64,000 nt of DNA from Roseospira marina (GCF_014197855.1 NZ_JACIGJ010000005.1:1-64000), one strand, 5' to 3'. Numbered from the stretch's first letter, positions 1 through 9,861 are shown. Made by a program: numbers and translations. The notes: generated from the sequence alone by a model not told the origin.

Positions 1-31
1 GGTGTCACGCCCTTCTGATCGTCCATTCCAA

Positions 32-57
32 GCTCCTTCCATCAGGATAGAAGGAGC
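32..57. repeat. 8-bp inverted repeat (GCTCCTTC / GAAGGAGC)
   Basis: A perfect 8-bp inverted repeat with a 10-nt loop lies just upstream of the small ORF. The right arm contains an AAGGAG Shine-Dalgarno-like core, so the hairpin could mask a ribosome site, but it is 26 nt from the ATG at 83. No T-tract follows, so it is not a classical terminator. Confidence 0.3.
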
Positions 58-82
58 CGCCCAATCCGAAAGTGCGAAAGAA

Positions 83-298
83 ATGGTACGTTATCTGGCA
101 GGGGCTGCAACCGGCGGGCGGGCGCGGCGCGATCCCGCTTCGCGGCACCCCTATGCGAAGGCCGCCGGCCTTCTGACCGCAACGCCGCCGGATCGCACCC
201 GTTTGGTCGCCGCGCTCGACGCGGCGGCGGGCACGTCCGGAATGGCGGTTCAGCATCTCGACGAAGGCGCGTTCGCACGGGCTCTCGCCGACACCTGA
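83..298 (+). CDS. Possible small hypothetical protein (71 aa)
   Basis: I do not recognise this short reading frame. It has GC-rich third positions like its neighbours and ends 40 bp before the 3' end of mfd on the other strand. The ATG at 83 is the first in-frame ATG but has only a weak purine run (GAAAGA) before it. A GTG at position 2 would lengthen it to 98 residues and may continue from outside the window. The product is Arg/Ala-rich with no signal peptide or membrane segment. It may be a chance open frame in GC-rich DNA, so confidence is low. Confidence 0.3.
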   Translation: MVRYLAGAATGGRARRDPASRHPYAKAAGLLTATPPDRTRLVAALDAAAGTSGMAVQHLDEGAFARALADT

Positions 299-337
299 GG
301 CGTGACGGAGGGTGTGGCGTGGGCGACCCCCGCGCCC

Positions 338-3300
338 CTAACCCTTGGCCACCTCGGCCAGTTCCGTCATCAGCCGGTGCAGACCTTGCAGGCGGCGGGC
401 GGGATCGGCCCAGTCCCGCTTGGCGACCAGCTTGTGGTCGGGTCGCAGCTTCACCACGGCGGCGTTCTTGCCGATGAACTGCACCAGACCGGCCGGATTG
501 GGCACCTCATTGTTGCGGAAGGTGATGACGGCGCCTTTCGGCCCGGCGTCGATCTTCTCCGCGTTGGCCGTGCGGCACAGAACCTTGATGCGGATCACCT
601 TCACCAGGTTCTCCACCTCCGTGGGCAGCGGGCCGAAGCGGTCGATCATCTCGGCGGCCAGGGTCTCGATCTCCGCATCCTCGGTGACGTCGCCGATGCG
701 CCGGTAGAGCGACAGCCGCACGCCCAGATCCCGCACGTACCCCTCGGGGATCAGAATCGGCGAGCCCAGGGTGATCTGCGGCGACCACGCGTCGTCCAGC
801 GTCTCCATGCCCTCGCCGGCGCGGGCGGCGGCCACGGCCTCTTCCAGCAGGTGCTGGTAAAGCTCGATGCCGACCTCCTTGATGTGGCCGGACTGCTCGT
901 CGCCCAGCAGGTTGCCGGCGCCCCGGATGTCCAGGTCGTGGCTGGCGAGCGTGAAGCCCGCCCCCAGGGTGTCCAGCGTCTGCATGACGTCCAGGCGCTT
1001 CTCGGCCGCCTTGGACAGCTTTCGGTTCGGCCGGATGGTCAGATAGGCATAACCGCGCGCCTTCGACCGCCCGACACGCCCGCGCAACTGGTAAAGCTGC
1101 CCCAGCCCGAACATGTCGGCCCGGTGGATCATGATCGTGTTGACGCGCGGCATGTCGAGGCCGGACTCAATGATGTTGGTGGCGAGGAGAATGTCGTACT
1201 GCCCGTCCGCGAAGGCGGTCATGACGTCTTCGAGCTGCTTGGCCGCCATCTGGCCGTGCGCGATGGCGACCTTGACCTCGGGCACCAGGGCTTCCAGGCG
1301 CTCCGCCACCTCGTCGATGTCCTTCAGGCGCGGACAGACGTAGAAGCACTGACCGCCGCGGTAGCGCTCGCGCAGGATGGCCTCGCGGATCACCACCGGG
1401 TCGAACGGCAGCACGAAGGTGCGCACCGCCAGCCGGTCCACCGGCGGGGTGGCGATCAGGCTCATCTCCCGCACGCCGGTCAGCGCCAGTTGCAGGGTGC
1501 GCGGGATCGGGGTGGCGGACAGCGTCAGCACATGCACGTCGCTCTTGAGCTGCTTCAGCCGCTCTTTGTGCGCCACGCCGAAGTGCTGCTCCTCGTCGAT
1601 GATGAGCAGGCCGAGGTTTTTGAACGAAATACCCTTGGCCAGCACAGCGTGGGTGCCCACGACGATGTCGAGGGTGCCGTCGGCGATCTCCTTCTTGGTC
1701 GCCGTGGCAGCCTTGCCGGTGACCAGCCGGGACAGTTGGCCCACCCGCACCGGCAGGCCGGCGAACCGCTCCTGAAACACCTTGAAGTGCTGGCGGGCGA
1801 GCAGGGTGGTCGGCACCACCACGGCCACCTGTTGTCCGGACAGCGCGGCCACGAACGCGGCGCGCAACGCGACCTCCGTCTTGCCGAACCCGACGTCGCC
1901 ACAGATCAGGCGGTCCATGGGCTTGCCGCGCCCCAGATCCTCGATGGTCTCGCTGATGGCCCGCAACTGGTCGTCGGTCTCGACGTAAGGGAAGCGGGCG
2001 GCGAACTCGTCGTACAGCCCGTCCGGCGCGATGTAGCTTTCGGCCTTGCGCAGGTGACGGGCGGCGGCGACCTGGATCAGCTTGTCCGCCATGTCGCGGA
2101 TGCGGTTCTTCAGCTTGGCCTTGCGCGCTTGCCAGCCGACCCCGCCCAGCTTGTCGAGCTGCACGCCGGCTGTCTCGGAGCCATAGCGCGACAGGACCTC
2201 GATGTTCTCGACGGGGACGAACAGTTTGTCCTCTCCGGCGTAGATCACGCGCACGCAATCGTGCGGCGCGCCGCCGACCTGGAGCGTTTCCAGCCCGTCG
2301 TAGCGGCCGATGCCCTGATCGACGTGCACGACCAGATCACCCTCGACCAGGGTGGAGGCGTCCTGGATGAAGGAATCGGCCTTGCGCTTCTTTTTCTGCG
2401 GCCGGGCGAGGCGGTCGCCCAGCACATCCTGCTCGGCGATCACCGCCATCTCGGGCGTCTCGAAGCCCCGATCCAACCCCAGCGCCACCAGCGCCAGGGC
2501 GCCCTTGGGCGCGCGGGCGAGGTCGTCCCAGGACTCGATGGTTTCGATGCGGGCGGCGTCGCTCTCGCCGGCGTTGTCGCGGATCAGCCCGCCCAGACGG
2601 TCGCGGGAGCCCAGCGAGTGCGCGGCCAGCACCACCCGCTTGCCCTGACCCATGCGCTCCGCCGCGTGGGCGGCGACGGCGGCGAACACGTTCTCCCCGG
2701 TGCGGGCCCGCACATCGGCGAAGTCGCGACCGGGGCGGCCTTCCATGTCGAGCGTATCGGGCGCGCCCTCGGCCGGGGCGTAGGGCGACAGGTCGAACAC
2801 GCGCGGCGCCGCCGCCAGCAGGCGCGTCCAGTCCTCTTCGGTCAGATACAGCCGGTCGGGCGGGATCGGATTGTAGATCATGCCGCCCTCGCCGGAGCCC
2901 GACAGGGCGATGTCGCGGCGGGCGGCGTGGTACTCCTGGATCTGCTCCCAGCGGGAGGCGCGCGCGGCCTCGGCGTCCGGGTCCAGCGTCACGGCGGCGT
3001 CGGGCGCGTAGGCGAGCAGGGTGTCCATGCCCTCGTGGAACAGCGGCAGCCAATGCTCCATGCCGGCGAAGGCCTGCCCGGCGGAGATGGCCTCGTACAG
3101 GGCATCGTCCCGCTTCGGCGCGCCGAACAGCTCGCGGTAGCCGGAGCGGAAGCGGGCGACGGAAGCGTCGTCGAGCGTCAGTTCGCTCATCGGCTTCAGC
3201 ACGACCCCTTTCGCGTCGCCCGTGGTGCGCTGGGTGACCGCGTCGAACACGCGGATCGCATCCACCTCGTCGCCGAACAGGTCCAGGCGCAGCGGATCGG

Positions 3301-3856
3301 CGTGGCCCGGCGGGAACAGGTCGATCAGGCCGCCGCGCACGGCGTATTCGCCCGGCTCCATCACCTGCTCGGCCCGGACGTAGCCGGTGCGGGCCAGGAA
3401 GCCGAGCAGGGCGTCCATGTCCAGCGCCGCCCCCTTGGTCAGGACGAAGGCGGCGGCCGCCAGGGACTCGCGCGGCGGCAGGCGCTGGCTCAGGGCGTTG
3501 ACGGTGGTGACGATCAGAAGGGGCGCGGGGCCCGGCCCCTCGACCGGAAGGGCGGCCAACGCCGCCAGCGTGTCGATGCGCCGCGCCAGAATGTCGGCGT
3601 GCGGCGAGACCCGGTCGTAGGGCACGCAGTCCCAGGCCGGCAGGTCCAGCACCCGCAGGTCCGGCGCCATGAACCGGGCGGCGTCCACCAGCGTCGACAG
3701 GCGCACGTCATCGCGGGCGACATGGACCAGCGGGCGGCCCTTGCGGGCGCGGGCCAGGGCGACGAGCACATGCGCATCGTGCCCTTCCGGCATGCCGGCG
3801 AGGGTAACGCGGCCGCGCGTCTCGTGCAGGGCCTTCTCAATCTGTCGTTTCAGCAC
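338..3856 (-). CDS. mfd: Transcription-repair coupling factor Mfd
   Basis: Mfd recognises RNA polymerase stalled at DNA lesions, removes it using ATP-driven DNA translocation and recruits UvrA. The 1172-residue product has the full family length. The N-terminal third carries the UvrB-like/UvrA-binding modules. An RNA-polymerase-interacting CarD-like domain follows around residue 505 (VVHVDQGIGRYDG). The translocase has Walker A GDVGFGKTE near 652 and a DEEQ Walker B box near 755, then the helicase C lobe (IIESGLDMP, QLRGRVGR) and the TRCF C-terminal domain. The start is GTG with a modest GGA about 11 nt upstream; no in-frame ATG fits better. In many alphaproteobacteria sdhE and recG sit next to mfd, but neither is seen here. 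The gene is divergent from the chemoreceptor at 4264. Confidence 0.98.
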   Translation of the reverse strand: MLKRQIEKALHETRGRVTLAGMPEGHDAHVLVALARARKGRPLVHVARDDVRLSTLVDAARFMAPDLRVLDLPAWDCVPYDRVSPHADILARRIDTLAALAALPVEGPGPAPLLIVTTVNALSQRLPPRESLAAAAFVLTKGAALDMDALLGFLARTGYVRAEQVMEPGEYAVRGGLIDLFPPGHADPLRLDLFGDEVDAIRVFDAVTQRTTGDAKGVVLKPMSELTLDDASVARFRSGYRELFGAPKRDDALYEAISAGQAFAGMEHWLPLFHEGMDTLLAYAPDAAVTLDPDAEAARASRWEQIQEYHAARRDIALSGSGEGGMIYNPIPPDRLYLTEEDWTRLLAAAPRVFDLSPYAPAEGAPDTLDMEGRPGRDFADVRARTGENVFAAVAAHAAERMGQGKRVVLAAHSLGSRDRLGGLIRDNAGESDAARIETIESWDDLARAPKGALALVALGLDRGFETPEMAVIAEQDVLGDRLARPQKKKRKADSFIQDASTLVEGDLVVHVDQGIGRYDGLETLQVGGAPHDCVRVIYAGEDKLFVPVENIEVLSRYGSETAGVQLDKLGGVGWQARKAKLKNRIRDMADKLIQVAAARHLRKAESYIAPDGLYDEFAARFPYVETDDQLRAISETIEDLGRGKPMDRLICGDVGFGKTEVALRAAFVAALSGQQVAVVVPTTLLARQHFKVFQERFAGLPVRVGQLSRLVTGKAATATKKEIADGTLDIVVGTHAVLAKGISFKNLGLLIIDEEQHFGVAHKERLKQLKSDVHVLTLSATPIPRTLQLALTGVREMSLIATPPVDRLAVRTFVLPFDPVVIREAILRERYRGGQCFYVCPRLKDIDEVAERLEALVPEVKVAIAHGQMAAKQLEDVMTAFADGQYDILLATNIIESGLDMPRVNTIMIHRADMFGLGQLYQLRGRVGRSKARGYAYLTIRPNRKLSKAAEKRLDVMQTLDTLGAGFTLASHDLDIRGAGNLLGDEQSGHIKEVGIELYQHLLEEAVAAARAGEGMETLDDAWSPQITLGSPILIPEGYVRDLGVRLSLYRRIGDVTEDAEIETLAAEMIDRFGPLPTEVENLVKVIRIKVLCRTANAEKIDAGPKGAVITFRNNEVPNPAGLVQFIGKNAAVVKLRPDHKLVAKRDWADPARRLQGLHRLMTELAEVAKG

Positions 3857-4263
3857 GGGGCATTGGTTCCAGGACGAACGATCACCGGGGATAGCGCGAC
3901 GCCCCGGGACGAGTCAATTGACGCGCTCCGGGCTGCTGCATGGAGGGCGCGGCCGGCCGGCGGTGCGGGCCGCATGGTCCGCACACGACCTGACCGAAGA
4001 CAGGGCGGACTACAGCGCAGGCGGGTGCTGGCCGGTGTCCGATCCATCTGAAATAATCAACAGGGCCTTGTTTTTCCTAAAGCGTGTTAACCCAATAGTC
4101 ATACTTGTTTACACTTTCTTTTCAAGACGCCCGATGATAAATGCTGTATTACAACCTTAGCAGACATAAGGTTTTTGAATCGTATTTTTTGCAGTTCGAG
4201 CTATGGGCGACGCACGCTGATCACGGACGATCACTGAGCCGACGTCCAACAGGAAGAGGCCCC
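3857..4263. other. Divergent intergenic region mfd / MCP
   Basis: This 407-bp gap separates two divergent genes. The half near mfd is GC-rich and holds nothing I recognise. The half from about 4050 to 4200 is markedly AT-rich (runs such as TTGTTTTTCC) and is the likely promoter region of the chemoreceptor. An open frame extends upstream from 4264 to an ATG at 4141, but it lacks a ribosome site and is taken as leader. Confidence 0.6.
4110..4137 (+). promoter_or_regulatory. Candidate sigma-28 (FliA) type promoter of the MCP
   Basis: TACACTTT at 4110-4117, then 12 nt, then CCCGATGA at 4130-4137. Each box matches 6 of 8 positions of the FliA consensus (TAAAGTTT, spacer of about 11, GCCGATAA). 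Flagellar-class chemoreceptor genes are commonly FliA-dependent. Transcription would start near 4145, leaving a leader of about 120 nt. The spacer is one base long, so this is a candidate only. Confidence 0.35.
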
Positions 4264-6489
4264 ATGCCCACCGATCGTTCGAAGGCTTCGTCACAGTCCC
4301 GTGCTCGCGGGCTCACAATCTCGCGGAAAACCATGCTCGGCCTTGCGGCTCTGTCGATCATGTCCGTGGGCGCGGTCGCCGCGAGTCTTTTCTATATTTC
4401 GCAGATTGAACAAAAGCTCCGGCAAATTACCACCGTGACGGCCCCGATTGTCCGGTTGTCCGATGAGCTGGTGGACAACACCGCCCTCGCGACGAAGCGG
4501 GCGAACGACATGCTGGCCGAGAAACGCCCGGCGGTCGTGGACGCGGTTTCCGCCGGATTGAGGACCTTGAACCAGACGTTCGAGGAGCAGACCGGAACCC
4601 TCGTCGGTATGCTCACATCCGATGCGGCCAAAGAGGCTCTGACGGCCGCCGAGGCGAGCCGCGAACAGTTCAATGCGCAGCAGGGCACCGCCCGTGACGA
4701 GCATATTGATGAACTGAAGGCGCGTGCGGCCGTTGCCGAGCAGCTGGAGGCCTTCGCTGGTGAAGGGGAAGCGTTGTTTGAACGGCTGAAGAAACTCAGC
4801 GCCGACAATGCGGCCGATATGGCGGAGTCCAAGCGCAACGCGGACCTGATGCTGATCAGCACGTCGACCACCGCGCGCGACATCAACAAGCTCATGCGTC
4901 AGCTGTTCACCGTCGACTATCCGATGGTGGCCTCGGCCCTGAAGCTGCAGGCCATTGTGGTTCGGATGGAAAGCGTCGCCCACGATGCGACCGGCGCAGA
5001 GGCGATCATGGACGTCGAGACCCAGCGCACGGCGTTCGCCGATCTGGTCAAACAGGCGGAACCACAGTTCCATGTGCTGCGCCGGAACAGCCGCTCGGAT
5101 CAGGAAAAGGCGGCGAACGCGACGCTCCGCGAAGCGTTTGATGCCTGGGTGGAGGACGCGACCGGCGAGGGTCAGTTGTTCGACACCGTCAAGGCGATGC
5201 TTATCGCCAAGGCCAAGGCGCAGGCGGTCGCGACGACCCTGGATTACCACGGCCAGCGGGTCGGGACCGCCCTGGCCCAGGTCGCCGATGAGGCGAGCGC
5301 GATGAGCGCCCAGGCCGATCAGGAAGCCAGCCAGATGGTGGTGACGGCCCAGTTCGTCATGATCGGCCTTGTCGCGGGCATTATCGTGGTGTCGGCGGCG
5401 ATGATGCTGCTGATCTTCCGCACGGTCATCCGCCCGATCACAGGTATGACGGCGGCCATGGATGCTCTCGCGACGGGCCGGCACGAGACCGATGTGCCCG
5501 CCGTGACCCGCACCGACGAGATCGGCCACATGGCCAAGGCGGTTCAGGTCTTCAAGGAGGGCCTGATCCGCTCCGAACGGCTGGCTGTGGCGCAGCGCGA
5601 GGATCAGGCGCGCAAAGAACGGGAGACGGCGCGCGTGCGGGAGCTCATCACCACGTTCGAGCAGGCGATCACGGCGGTGTTCGAGCGTCTTCATGAGGCC
5701 GAGGAGGCCATGCGCGCCACGTCACAGGACATCCAGGACAACGCCGAGCGCACGAAGGTGGAAGCCGCCAGCGTGGCCGGTGCGGCGGATCAGGCTTCGG
5801 CCAACGTGGAGACCGTCGCCAGCGCGGCCGACGAACTGACGTCGTCCATTCAGGAGATCGCCCGGCAGGTGAGTCAAGCCACCGACGTGTCTGGGCAGGC
5901 CAATGCTCAGGCCGACCGGACGTCGCAGGGGATCCGTGTGCTGGAGGACAACGTCAAGAAAATCAGCGAGATCGTCTTGCTGATCAACGATATCGCCAGC
6001 CAGACTAATCTGCTGGCGCTGAACGCGACCATCGAGGCCGCGCGGGCCGGCGATGCCGGTAAGGGCTTCGCGGTGGTGGCGACGGAGGTGAAGGAACTGG
6101 CGTCCCAGACCGCGCGCGCCACCGACGAGATCGGCACGCAGATCACGCAGATCCAAACCTCGACCGTGGAAGCGGTGGCGGCCATTAACGCCATCACCAC
6201 CGTTATCCGCGAGATCAGTGCGATTTCGTCGTCGATCTCGGCGGCCGTCGAGCAGCAGGGCGCCGCCACGCAGGAAATCGCCCGCAACGTCCAGGAGGCC
6301 GCCACCGGCACACAGACGGTGTCCGCCTCGATCAACGATGTACGGGAATCGGCCGAAGGATCCAATGCGGTGGCGGGTGCCATCGCCGCGACCTCGGCGC
6401 AGGTTGCCGCGCAGACAGCGGCTCTGCGTCAGCAGGTATCGGATTTCCTGCGGGCCGTCCAGACGAACGAGGAACCCGACGCCGCCTGA
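4264..6489 (+). CDS. Methyl-accepting chemotaxis protein with helical periplasmic domain
   Basis: A membrane chemoreceptor (741 aa) that would relay an unknown stimulus to CheA/CheW. A membrane helix at about residues 22-46 is followed by a ~310-residue, Ala/Glu-rich helical periplasmic region, a second helix around 358-381, a HAMP domain ([18 protein letters not shown]) and a long signalling coiled coil. The conserved hairpin tip ([20 protein letters not shown]) is near residue 585. There is no C-terminal CheR-tethering pentapeptide; the protein ends EEPDAA. ATG 4264 was chosen because AGGAAGAGG lies just upstream; an in-frame ATG at 4141 has no ribosome site. The ligand cannot be read from sequence. 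It stands alone, converging with the gene at 6496. Confidence 0.93.
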   Translation: MPTDRSKASSQSRARGLTISRKTMLGLAALSIMSVGAVAASLFYISQIEQKLRQITTVTAPIVRLSDELVDNTALATKRANDMLAEKRPAVVDAVSAGLRTLNQTFEEQTGTLVGMLTSDAAKEALTAAEASREQFNAQQGTARDEHIDELKARAAVAEQLEAFAGEGEALFERLKKLSADNAADMAESKRNADLMLISTSTTARDINKLMRQLFTVDYPMVASALKLQAIVVRMESVAHDATGAEAIMDVETQRTAFADLVKQAEPQFHVLRRNSRSDQEKAANATLREAFDAWVEDATGEGQLFDTVKAMLIAKAKAQAVATTLDYHGQRVGTALAQVADEASAMSAQADQEASQMVVTAQFVMIGLVAGIIVVSAAMMLLIFRTVIRPITGMTAAMDALATGRHETDVPAVTRTDEIGHMAKAVQVFKEGLIRSERLAVAQREDQARKERETARVRELITTFEQAITAVFERLHEAEEAMRATSQDIQDNAERTKVEAASVAGAADQASANVETVASAADELTSSIQEIARQVSQATDVSGQANAQADRTSQGIRVLEDNVKKISEIVLLINDIASQTNLLALNATIEAARAGDAGKGFAVVATEVKELASQTARATDEIGTQITQIQTSTVEAVAAINAITTVIREISAISSSISAAVEQQGAATQEIARNVQEAATGTQTVSASINDVRESAEGSNAVAGAIAATSAQVAAQTAALRQQVSDFLRAVQTNEEPDAA

Positions 6490-6495
6490 TCGGGG

Positions 6496-7014
6496 TCAGG
6501 GGGCGACACGGGGGCGCCGCTCTGGCCCTCTGGTGCATGAGGCTCGGTCGCGGGACCGGGCGGACTGAGTCCGGGCCTGCGCCGTGATGGACATCCGGAG
6601 TTGTGCCAGCCAGGCACGCCGGTGATCGGTCAGTCCGCCATTAAAGTGCGAAGCGTGCCGAAGCAGCGCGGCCGAAAACAGGCCAAGGCGGGGCAACACC
6701 GAGGGGTGGTGCTCGCCGTTGCGTCCGACCAATTCGTGGAGCGCTAGGACATCGAAAAACAGGCTATCGGCATCGATCCCGGGCCCGGGATCCTCCCGTC
6801 GTCCCACCATGTCACGGATATCGTCGGCATGGGTCTGCAGGAACGTGCGGTAGGCCTCGACCTCCAGAGTGAGAAACCCGACCTCGTCTGTGGCGGTTCC
6901 GGGCGTACTGCCGCGGTTCGACAAAGTGTCCATAATGTTGCGAACGCGAGCGATCATCCTCTGGTGGTGAAGATCGATCATCACGAAAACAGCGGCGGGT
7001 TTCGGTGCGTCCAT
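6496..7014 (-). CDS. Hypothetical protein (172 aa)
   Basis: Not recognised. ATG 7014 has a good ribosome site (GGAGAGGA, 11 nt spacing); an in-frame ATG at 7059 would add 15 Arg/Pro-rich residues. The product looks soluble and mostly helical, beginning AVFVMIDLHHQRMIARVRNI. It has a middle stretch rich in Glu, His and Asp (HADDIRDMVGRREDPG) and a basic C-terminus. There is no signal peptide and no obvious metal or nucleotide motif. It converges on the chemoreceptor with a 6-bp gap. Its own AT-rich upstream region suggests independent transcription. Association with chemotaxis is possible but rests only on position. Confidence 0.6.
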   Translation of the reverse strand: MDAPKPAAVFVMIDLHHQRMIARVRNIMDTLSNRGSTPGTATDEVGFLTLEVEAYRTFLQTHADDIRDMVGRREDPGPGIDADSLFFDVLALHELVGRNGEHHPSVLPRLGLFSAALLRHASHFNGGLTDHRRAWLAQLRMSITAQARTQSARSRDRASCTRGPERRPRVAP

Positions 7015-7368
7015 CGCGCGTCCAGTCCTCTCCGGTTTCTCCGGTGCTGTCCGCCCCACAACACGGCCGCAATTCTCATTATGGTTATATTTATTGGGGT
7101 CGAACGCGCTTAAGGAGTCGAAGGCATCTCACATATCCGAGTAAAACGATTGTACTTGAGCAAGCCGGGCGTGAACAGGGTTGAGGTGAGACGCGGTCGC
7201 ACTGTGCTGGTGCGAAGCGGATCGAGGCGTAATTTTTTGGTGATTTATCGATATTTTGTTTCTTATTGATCTAAAGTCTGTGGGCCGCGTGTGGGCCTCT
7301 TTATCGTCCGTGTTGTTTTGGAGCGTCCAGCCTGGTTCGCGGCGAAACGGATTCCGGGGCCGCGCGGG
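7015..7368. other. AT-rich intergenic region
   Basis: This 354-bp gap lies upstream of the gene at 7014 and downstream of the gene ending at 7369, both on the minus strand. It is unusually AT-rich for the window, especially 7075-7095 and 7230-7275 (TTTTTTGGTGATTTATCG and similar). It probably holds the promoter of the 7014 gene. No clear rho-independent terminator or RNA gene is visible. Confidence 0.5.
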
Positions 7369-8388
7369 CTAGGCTGCGAGGGAAGGGGTTTCCGAGAGCG
7401 CAAGGCGTGCGGTCACGCGACGCGCACCGTCTAGGCCAAGGACCTGGAGCCGGCCGGCGTGGGCGTTGGCCTCGACCGCCAGCCGCGTGGCCGGCCAGAC
7501 GATCGGGGGCGCCAGCCACGTGAAGTCGCGGGCGCCGGCTTCCACGGCCGCAGCCATGGCGGCCCAGCGCCCTCGGCTGTTGCCGCCGCGCGGATGGCAT
7601 GGGATGTCCGCGCCCCAGTGGTTGGCCGCGACCGCCGGGTGTTGGCGGATCCGCGTGCCGGTCCAGTCCTTCTCGATCACCCAGGCCTCGGCCCGATCCA
7701 CGCCGGCCAGCGTCAGCAGGTAGGGCACGCAGACGGGGGCCTCGCGCAGCCGGTGCAGGGCGTCGGTGGCGGTCGGCGCGGTCTCCAGAATCGCGCGCAG
7801 CAGGTGGTCCGGTGGTGGGGCGTCACTGGACCAGACCCGCCGTCGGTCGCCCAGCCAGCGCAGCGGCAGCAGGCCCGGCCCGCTGACCGGGGCCTGATTG
7901 AGCGCCACCGCGAAGCGGCCCGGCGCCATGCCGGTCAGCACACCCGCGTAGCCGGGCCATGTGACGGACAGAAAGGCCCCCGCCGGTCCCCGCATGCGGG
8001 CGACGACGAGCCACCGGCCCAGGTCGAGGCCGCGCATGTTCCAGTCGAGCGCCCGCAACAGCGTCACGCCGCCGGGCCGGCCCACGCTGTCCGGCGCATC
8101 CGGCGCGGCGGCGGCGGTGCAGGCCCATTGATGCGACAGGTTCAGGGCCAGGGCGCCGGGACCGGCCTCGGTCTGAAGGGCGCGCAGCTCATCAGCGTAA
8201 GGGGTGTTGTTCCGCTCCAGCCAGCGGGCGCACAGGCGATCCGCCAGCCGCAGCACCGGGGGGGTGAAGGTCCGCCGGGCCTGGAGCAGAAGGCCCTCCG
8301 CCTGATGCCGGGCGGCCTTCAGAAGGGCGGGCGCGCCGCCGTGCCCGATGTCCACAACGGGGATGGCGGGCAGGGCGGGCCGGTCCAT
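7369..8388 (-). CDS. C45/NAAA-like N-terminal-nucleophile amidohydrolase family protein
   Basis: The 339-residue product resembles the acyltransferase/acid-ceramidase-like Ntn superfamily (peptidase C45, NAAA, choloylglycine hydrolase relatives). Features seen are a candidate nucleophile Cys in WACTAAAA at about residue 89, followed by the family-like RALDWNMRG near 112, GVLTGMAPGRFAVALNQAP, and a late Asn/His region (AVAANHWGADIP). In this superfamily autocleavage exposes the Cys as the N-terminal nucleophile, and members hydrolyse amide bonds of acylated amines. The substrate here is unknown. There is no signal peptide, so it is probably cytoplasmic. It is divergent from purB with a 94-bp gap. 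Family assignment is from motif memory and the fold call is an inference. Confidence 0.6.
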   Translation of the reverse strand: MDRPALPAIPVVDIGHGGAPALLKAARHQAEGLLLQARRTFTPPVLRLADRLCARWLERNNTPYADELRALQTEAGPGALALNLSHQWACTAAAAPDAPDSVGRPGGVTLLRALDWNMRGLDLGRWLVVARMRGPAGAFLSVTWPGYAGVLTGMAPGRFAVALNQAPVSGPGLLPLRWLGDRRRVWSSDAPPPDHLLRAILETAPTATDALHRLREAPVCVPYLLTLAGVDRAEAWVIEKDWTGTRIRQHPAVAANHWGADIPCHPRGGNSRGRWAAMAAAVEAGARDFTWLAPPIVWPATRLAVEANAHAGRLQVLGLDGARRVTARLALSETPSLAA

Positions 8389-8482
8389 GGCGGATCACTT
8401 CCGTTCGGAGTCTTTGCGAGGACTCTGAGCATCGCCTATAAGTCCCGCACGCTCAAGACACAGCCACCAAGGAGCCCCGCCC

Positions 8483-9796
8483 GTGATTCCGCGCTACGCC
8501 CGCCCGGCGATGACCGCCATCTGGGAGCCCGCCAACAAGTTCCGCATCTGGTTTCTGATCGAGGCGCACGCCTGCGATGCGCTCGCCGACCTGGGGGTGA
8601 TCCCCAAGGATGCCGCCGCCGCCGTGTGGGCCAAGGGGGACAAGCCCTATACCGAGGACCGGATCGCGTGCATCGACACCATCGAGGCCGAGGTCAAGCA
8701 CGACGTCATCGCCTTCCTGACCGAACTGGCCGACCACGTCGGCGAGCCGGCGCGCTTTGTCCACCAGGGCATGACGTCGTCGGACGTGCTGGACACCTGC
8801 CTGTCGGTTCAGTTGACCCAGGCGGCCGACCTGCTGCTGGAGGATCTGGATGGGGTGCTGGCGGCGCTGAAGCGCCGGGCGCTGGAGCACAAGCTGACCG
8901 TCTGCATGGGCCGAAGCCATGGCATCCACGCCGAGCCGGTGACGCTGGGCCTTAAGTTCGCCAGCTTCTACGCTGAGTTCGAACGCGCCCGCGACCGCTT
9001 GCTGGCGGCGCGCGCGGATGTGGCCACCTGCGCCATCTCCGGTGCCGTGGGTACGTTTGCCAACATCGACCCGGCGGTCGAGGCGCATGTCGCGGAAAAG
9101 CTGGGGCTGTCGGTGGAGCCTGTCTCCACCCAGGTGATTCCGCGCGACCGCCATGCGCAGTTCTTCGCCGTGCTGGGTGTGATCGCCAGCTCCATGGAGC
9201 GGCTGGCCACGGAGATTCGCCACCTTCAGCGCACCGAGGTGCGGGAGGCCGAGGAGTATTTTGCCCCGGGCCAGAAAGGCAGCTCCGCCATGCCGCACAA
9301 GCGCAACCCGGTGCTGACCGAGAACCTGACCGGCCTGGCGCGCATCGTCCGTGGGTTTGTGGTGCCGGCTCTGGAGAACGTCGCGCTGTGGCACGAGCGC
9401 GATATCTCCCATTCGTCGGTCGAGCGCCTGATCGGCCCGGACGCGACGGTCACCCTCGACTTTGCGCTGGCCCGGCTGGCCGGGGTGGTCGACAAGCTGG
9501 TGGTGCACGCCGACGCGGTCGAGGCAAACCTGAACCGCATGGGGGGCCTCGTGTTCTCGCAGCGGGTCATGCTGGCGCTGACCCAGGCCGGTGTCAGCCG
9601 CGAGACCGCCTATCGTATGGTTCAGCGCAACGCCATGCGGGTGTGGGACGGGGAGGGCGACCTGCTGACCCTGCTGAAGGGCGACGCAGAGGTCGTGGCG
9701 GCCCTGGATGAGGCGACCCTGGCCGGTATGTTCGACCTGGGCCACCACACCAAACACGTGGACACGATCTTCCGTCGCGTGTTCGGGACCGTGTAA
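8483..9796 (+). CDS. purB: Adenylosuccinate lyase
   Basis: PurB removes fumarate from SAICAR and from adenylosuccinate in purine synthesis. The 437-residue product has the fumarase/aspartase superfamily layout, including the signature GSSAMPHKRNP at about residues 267-277 (flexible catalytic loop with the active-site Ser) and the conserved TSSDVLDT and GRSHGIHAEP segments. Length fits the short bacterial PurB subgroup. The start is GTG 8483 with AAGGAG 9 nt upstream. It is divergent from the C45-like gene and converges on mrcA. Confidence 0.97.
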   Translation: MIPRYARPAMTAIWEPANKFRIWFLIEAHACDALADLGVIPKDAAAAVWAKGDKPYTEDRIACIDTIEAEVKHDVIAFLTELADHVGEPARFVHQGMTSSDVLDTCLSVQLTQAADLLLEDLDGVLAALKRRALEHKLTVCMGRSHGIHAEPVTLGLKFASFYAEFERARDRLLAARADVATCAISGAVGTFANIDPAVEAHVAEKLGLSVEPVSTQVIPRDRHAQFFAVLGVIASSMERLATEIRHLQRTEVREAEEYFAPGQKGSSAMPHKRNPVLTENLTGLARIVRGFVVPALENVALWHERDISHSSVERLIGPDATVTLDFALARLAGVVDKLVVHADAVEANLNRMGGLVFSQRVMLALTQAGVSRETAYRMVQRNAMRVWDGEGDLLTLLKGDAEVVAALDEATLAGMFDLGHHTKHVDTIFRRVFGTV

Positions 9797-9812
9797 GCGG
9801 AAGCGGGGCCCG

Positions 9813-9835
9813 CTCCCCCGGCCTGGGCCGAGGGG
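9813..9835. terminator. GC-rich hairpin between convergent purB and mrcA
   Basis: CCCCCGGCC-TG-GGCCG-A-GGGG forms a strong stem with a single bulge in the short gap between the convergent ends of purB and mrcA. There is no U-tract in either direction, so termination is inferred from position and stem strength. Confidence 0.35.
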
Positions 9836-9861
9836 ACGGGCGCCGTCTCCTTCGTTCTCCC

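Noticed and set aside
302-4051. A 1249-codon open frame on the + strand opposite mfd
   Set aside because: It is an antisense shadow of a GC-rich gene. The product is His/Gln/Gly/Arg-rich without family motifs, while the minus strand encodes a full, motif-complete Mfd.
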